DNA from: SZUA-430 sp044375275
Lineage (GTDB): Bacteria; Pseudomonadota; Alphaproteobacteria; Micropepsales; Micropepsaceae
Reading direction: 5' to 3'
Length of the DNA stretch: 24,789 bases
Assembly: GCA_044375275.1 (NCBI GenBank)
Contig: JBILMZ010000019.1
Location: 1-24,789 of the forward strand
Shown: piece after piece, positions 22,528-24,789 of the stretch
How positions within the stretch are numbered: position 1 is the first letter of the stretch
Layout: each line of letters begins with the position of its first letter
Notes under the pieces: generated by a model
What the model was told of the DNA's origin: nothing
Databases searched by the model: none
Seen by the model: the letters and a program-made list of their open reading frames with translations, nothing else
Made by a program: the position numbers and the translations under genes

Positions 22528-23606
22528 CCGCCGATGCGGCGGAAGCGGAAGCTGGGGCGGGCAGGTGGCTGGGCTGCCAGGGCCTTCATGCGTGCATGTT
22601 CCGGGGACAGGGCGCAGGCGGGGTCCGTCGCTGCGGCGTTGCCCGTGACTTCTAGCGCCTGGCAACGACAGCCGCCCCAGTCGATCTCGGCGCGTTCACA
22701 TCCCTTGCAGGGTTCCGGCATCCATTCTGTCCCCCGGAAACGGTTGAAGGCGTCGCTGTTTTCCCAGATGGTGCCGAGCGGCTTCTTCTTCACATTGTCG
22801 AAGGTGAGGCCGGGGATGGTTGCTGCGGCATGGCAGGGCAGCGCGCGGCCGTCCGGCGTTACCACGATCACCTGACGCCCCCAGCCGCCCATGCAGGCCT
22901 TGGGCCGGTCGGCGAAGTAGTCGGGCATGACGTGGTCGATGACCAGCGTGCCTTCGAGGCGTACGCGGGCTTCGTCGACGATCCTGCGGGTCTCGAGATA
23001 CTGCTCATGCGTCGGCATCAGCAGGGAGCGGTTGGCAATGGCCCAACCGTGGTACTGGACGTGCGCGATCTCCACGCGGCCTGCGCCAAGTTCTTCGGCG
23101 AGGTCAATGAAGGCCGTGACCTCATCGACATTGCCGCGATGGATCACGGCGTTGACCGTCAGCGCAAGGCCTTCCTCTACGACGAGACGCGCGGCCTCTT
23201 TCTTCGCCTTGAAGGCGCCCTTGAAGTGAGCGACGACGTCCGTCTTCTCTGGCGACGTGCCCTGGAAGCTGATCTGGACATGGTCGAGGCCGGCGGCGCG
23301 AAGCTCCGTCAGGCGCTGGTCGCTCAGGCCCACGGCGGACGTGATGAGGTTGGTGTAAAGGCCGGCGAGGTGCGCCGTGTTCGTGATCTCGGCGAGGTCA
23401 TTGCGAATGAGGGGCTCGCCGCCTGACAGGTGGACATGGGCGATGCCGAGGGCCGCGGCCTCGTTCATCACGCTGTTCCATGTCTTCGTGTCGAGTTCCG
23501 TGCTCGCGCGCGCCAGGTCGATCGGGTTCGAGCAATAGGGACATCCGAGAGGACAACGATGCGTCAGTTCCGCCAGCAATCCGAGTGGCGTCGGCACGTT
23601 GGTCAC
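22524..23606 (-). CDS. pqqE: PqqE, radical SAM enzyme of PQQ synthesis
   Basis: Forms the Glu-Tyr carbon-carbon link in the PqqA precursor peptide, the first step of PQQ cofactor synthesis. The 360-aa protein has the radical SAM cluster motif CPLGCPYC (Cys18, Cys22, Cys25) followed by SNPIDLARASTELDT, and a SPASM-type C-terminus with several Cys (CMGGWGRQ, LPCHAAAT, CKGCERAEIDWGGCRCQAL), both typical of PqqE. The start overlaps the pqqD stop by four bases, giving coupled synthesis with its peptide chaperone. Its last four bases overlap the convergent regulator gene. Confidence 0.95.
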   Translation of the reverse strand: MTNVPTPLGLLAELTHRCPLGCPYCSNPIDLARASTELDTKTWNSVMNEAAALGIAHVHLSGGEPLIRNDLAEITNTAHLAGLYTNLITSAVGLSDQRLTELRAAGLDHVQISFQGTSPEKTDVVAHFKGAFKAKKEAARLVVEEGLALTVNAVIHRGNVDEVTAFIDLAEELGAGRVEIAHVQYHGWAIANRSLLMPTHEQYLETRRIVDEARVRLEGTLVIDHVMPDYFADRPKACMGGWGRQVIVVTPDGRALPCHAAATIPGLTFDNVKKKPLGTIWENSDAFNRFRGTEWMPEPCKGCERAEIDWGGCRCQALEVTGNAAATDPACALSPEHARMKALAAQPPARPSFRFRRIGG

Positions 23607-23869
23607 GATTTCACATATCCCTTTGCAGTCAGGTCTTTCAGGAGGCTGTCTATGTCGGCGCGGATCACGTCGGCCTTCTCGTCATATTCCTTGGCCAGAG
23701 CCTGCGCGATGTCGGAGATGCGGCGGGTGCCGTCCATCTGCTGGACGATCGACAGGGCGATGTCGTCAAGCTCCAGCACGCGCTCGGGTCCCAGCAATAC
23801 GGGGCCGCGCTTGTCATCGGTGCGGAGCTTGACCCCTGGGGCCAGCCTTGGCTTTTTTTCGTCGGTCAT
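23603..23869 (-). CDS. pqqD: PqqD, PqqA peptide chaperone
   Basis: An 88-aa protein that binds the PqqA peptide and presents it to PqqE. The sequence PRLAPGVKLRTDDKRGPVLLGPERVLELDDIALSIVQQMDG matches the PqqD fold (RiPP recognition element), with the YDEKADVIRADIDSLLKDLTAKGYV tail. The start is taken at MTDEKKPRL; the frame is open to 23953, but that would extend far into pqqC. ATGA overlaps exist with both pqqC and pqqE. Confidence 0.92.
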   Translation of the reverse strand: MTDEKKPRLAPGVKLRTDDKRGPVLLGPERVLELDDIALSIVQQMDGTRRISDIAQALAKEYDEKADVIRADIDSLLKDLTAKGYVKS

Positions 23870-24588
23870 GATCCAAACGCGCCGGGTGGTACATGGCCCG
23901 GCGATACGTAAGCATAGTACAGCACGTCCAGCATTGACCAGAGGACGCTGCACTTGAACTCGAGGGCCTTCAGGCAGAGCTCCTGCTCCTCGCGGGTGCG
24001 TGCATGTTCGGTACAGTACCGAAGGGCAAAGTCGGCATCGCGCGGGGCCTGGGTCATGCGTTGACCAAAATAGGCCAGCGTTTCCTTCGATATGAAGTCG
24101 TAACCGGCCAGCATGCCCTGGACGCGCTCGGCGATGATGGTCGGGGCGAACATCTCTGTCAGGGAGGAGGCGACGGCCTCGAGCACGGTGCGGTCGCGCG
24201 TGAAATGCACATAGGCGTCGGCCGCGAAGATCGTGCCGGGCAGGGCAAGGCGCTCGGAGGCCACGTCCGCGCGGGGGAGGCCGAGGCCGTCGGTCAGCCT
24301 CAGCCAGCGGGCGATGCCGCCGTCGCTGCCGTCGGTGCCGTCGTGGTCCTCGATGCGGACGCGCCAGGTCGCGCGGAGCTCGGGTGTCGGCAGGCGCGAG
24401 ACGATGATCGCGTCCTTGATCGGGATGCGGCTCTGGTAGATGTAGCGGTTCAGCGCCCAGGCCTGCACCTGCCTCCGGTCGAGCTTGCCGGCGTGAAGCA
24501 GCTTATGGAACGGGTGGAGGTTGTGGTAGCGCGCGGCGCCTATGGCCCGGAAGGCGGCCTCGAATTCAGCAGGGGTGCGCAGGCTCAC
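23866..24588 (-). CDS. pqqC: PqqC, pyrroloquinoline-quinone synthase
   Basis: Performs the final oxidation and ring closure to PQQ without a metal. The 240-aa all-helical protein has the family stretch YHNLHPFHKLLHAGKLDRRQVQAWALNRYIYQSRIPIKDAI and RVRIEDHDGTDGSDGGIARWLRL. The start is a GTG that overlaps the pqqB stop by four bases, so coupling runs through pqqB, pqqC, pqqD and pqqE. pqqA should lie upstream, outside the window. Confidence 0.94.
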   Translation of the reverse strand: MSLRTPAEFEAAFRAIGAARYHNLHPFHKLLHAGKLDRRQVQAWALNRYIYQSRIPIKDAIIVSRLPTPELRATWRVRIEDHDGTDGSDGGIARWLRLTDGLGLPRADVASERLALPGTIFAADAYVHFTRDRTVLEAVASSLTEMFAPTIIAERVQGMLAGYDFISKETLAYFGQRMTQAPRDADFALRYCTEHARTREEQELCLKALEFKCSVLWSMLDVLYYAYVSPGHVPPGAFGS

Positions 24589-24789
24589 AGCTCGATCCTC
24601 ATGCCGTCCTCGGCGATCTTCCAGCCGGACTTCTCGATCACCCGGCGCTCATCCGAGGCGCGGTTGAGGACCGGGTTGGTGTTGTTGATATGGATGAAGT
24701 AGCGGCGCTTGGCCTTGACATCGCGCAAGCGGGAGATGGCGAGGTCCATGGAGACGTGGCCCATGCGGCGGGCGGTCTTGGTGCCTTCG
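24585..24789 (-). CDS. pqqB: PqqB, C-terminal part (cut by window edge)
   Basis: Reading in from the right edge on the minus strand, a frame of about 67 codons ends at a TGA at 24587-24585. It reads GTKTARRMGHVSMD, then RRYFIHINNTNPVLNRASDERRV and GWKIAEDGMRIEL, the typical end of PqqB, a metallo-beta-lactamase-fold hydroxylase that acts on the cross-linked Glu-Tyr intermediate. Only the last fifth of the gene is present; the metal motif is outside the window. The stop overlaps the pqqC start. Confidence 0.88.
   Translation of the reverse strand, partial: EGTKTARRMGHVSMDLAISRLRDVKAKRRYFIHINNTNPVLNRASDERRVIEKSGWKIAEDGMRIEL

Noticed and set aside
1..24789. Mobile element, prophage, defence system or CRISPR array
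   Set aside because: No transposase, integrase, phage structural gene, terminal repeats, direct repeat arrays or tRNA-linked attachment site was seen, and gene style is even throughout.

Overview
The window is dense, GC-rich bacterial DNA with about 25 protein genes and almost no spare sequence; the longest gene-free stretches are roughly 150-170 bases. Gene content (homogentisate operon, PQQ operon, a cheY-cheZ pair, a KDPGal-type aldolase) and short ATGA-type gene junctions fit an alphaproteobacterium, perhaps near Hyphomonadaceae or Caulobacterales. That placement is an inference from gene style, not a search result. No rRNA, tRNA, CRISPR array, insertion sequence or integrase was seen.

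Layout. 1-4489: a complete tyrosine/homogentisate operon on the plus strand (hppD, hmgA, fah, maiA, then a MarR repressor). A promoter with an operator-like inverted repeat lies just upstream, and a probable divergent gene begins at the window edge. 4466-7920 (minus): a tightly packed four-gene set of lipoprotein-type alpha/beta hydrolase, DedA/VTT membrane protein, ATP-grasp ligase and PlsC-like acyltransferase, which looks like an envelope-lipid module. 8028-9199 (minus): cheY then cheZ, ended by a hairpin. 9350-10845 (plus): a KDPGal-type aldolase coupled to a short-chain dehydrogenase. 10831-13830 (minus): flavin monooxygenase, epoxide hydrolase-like protein and an ABA4-like membrane protein. 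13977-15728 (plus): a secreted M61-type metallopeptidase. 15751-16131 (minus): a DUF423 membrane protein.

16228-18800 (plus): an uncharacterised protein, an APH-fold phosphotransferase and a small helical protein, in one compact unit. 18894-20686 (plus): an MFS transporter and a VOC-fold protein. 20749-22527 (plus): a large LuxR-type regulator fused to an alpha/beta-hydrolase domain in which all three catalytic positions appear to be substituted. 22524-24789 (minus): pqqE, pqqD, pqqC and the 3' end of pqqB, for PQQ cofactor synthesis.

The most interesting items are the LuxR/pseudo-hydrolase fusion as a candidate small-molecule sensor, the monooxygenase-epoxide hydrolase-ABA4-like set as a candidate lipid or isoprenoid oxidation pathway, the hydrolase-DedA-ATP-grasp-acyltransferase set as a candidate envelope-lipid pathway, and a duplicated FliM-like peptide at the C-terminus of CheZ.
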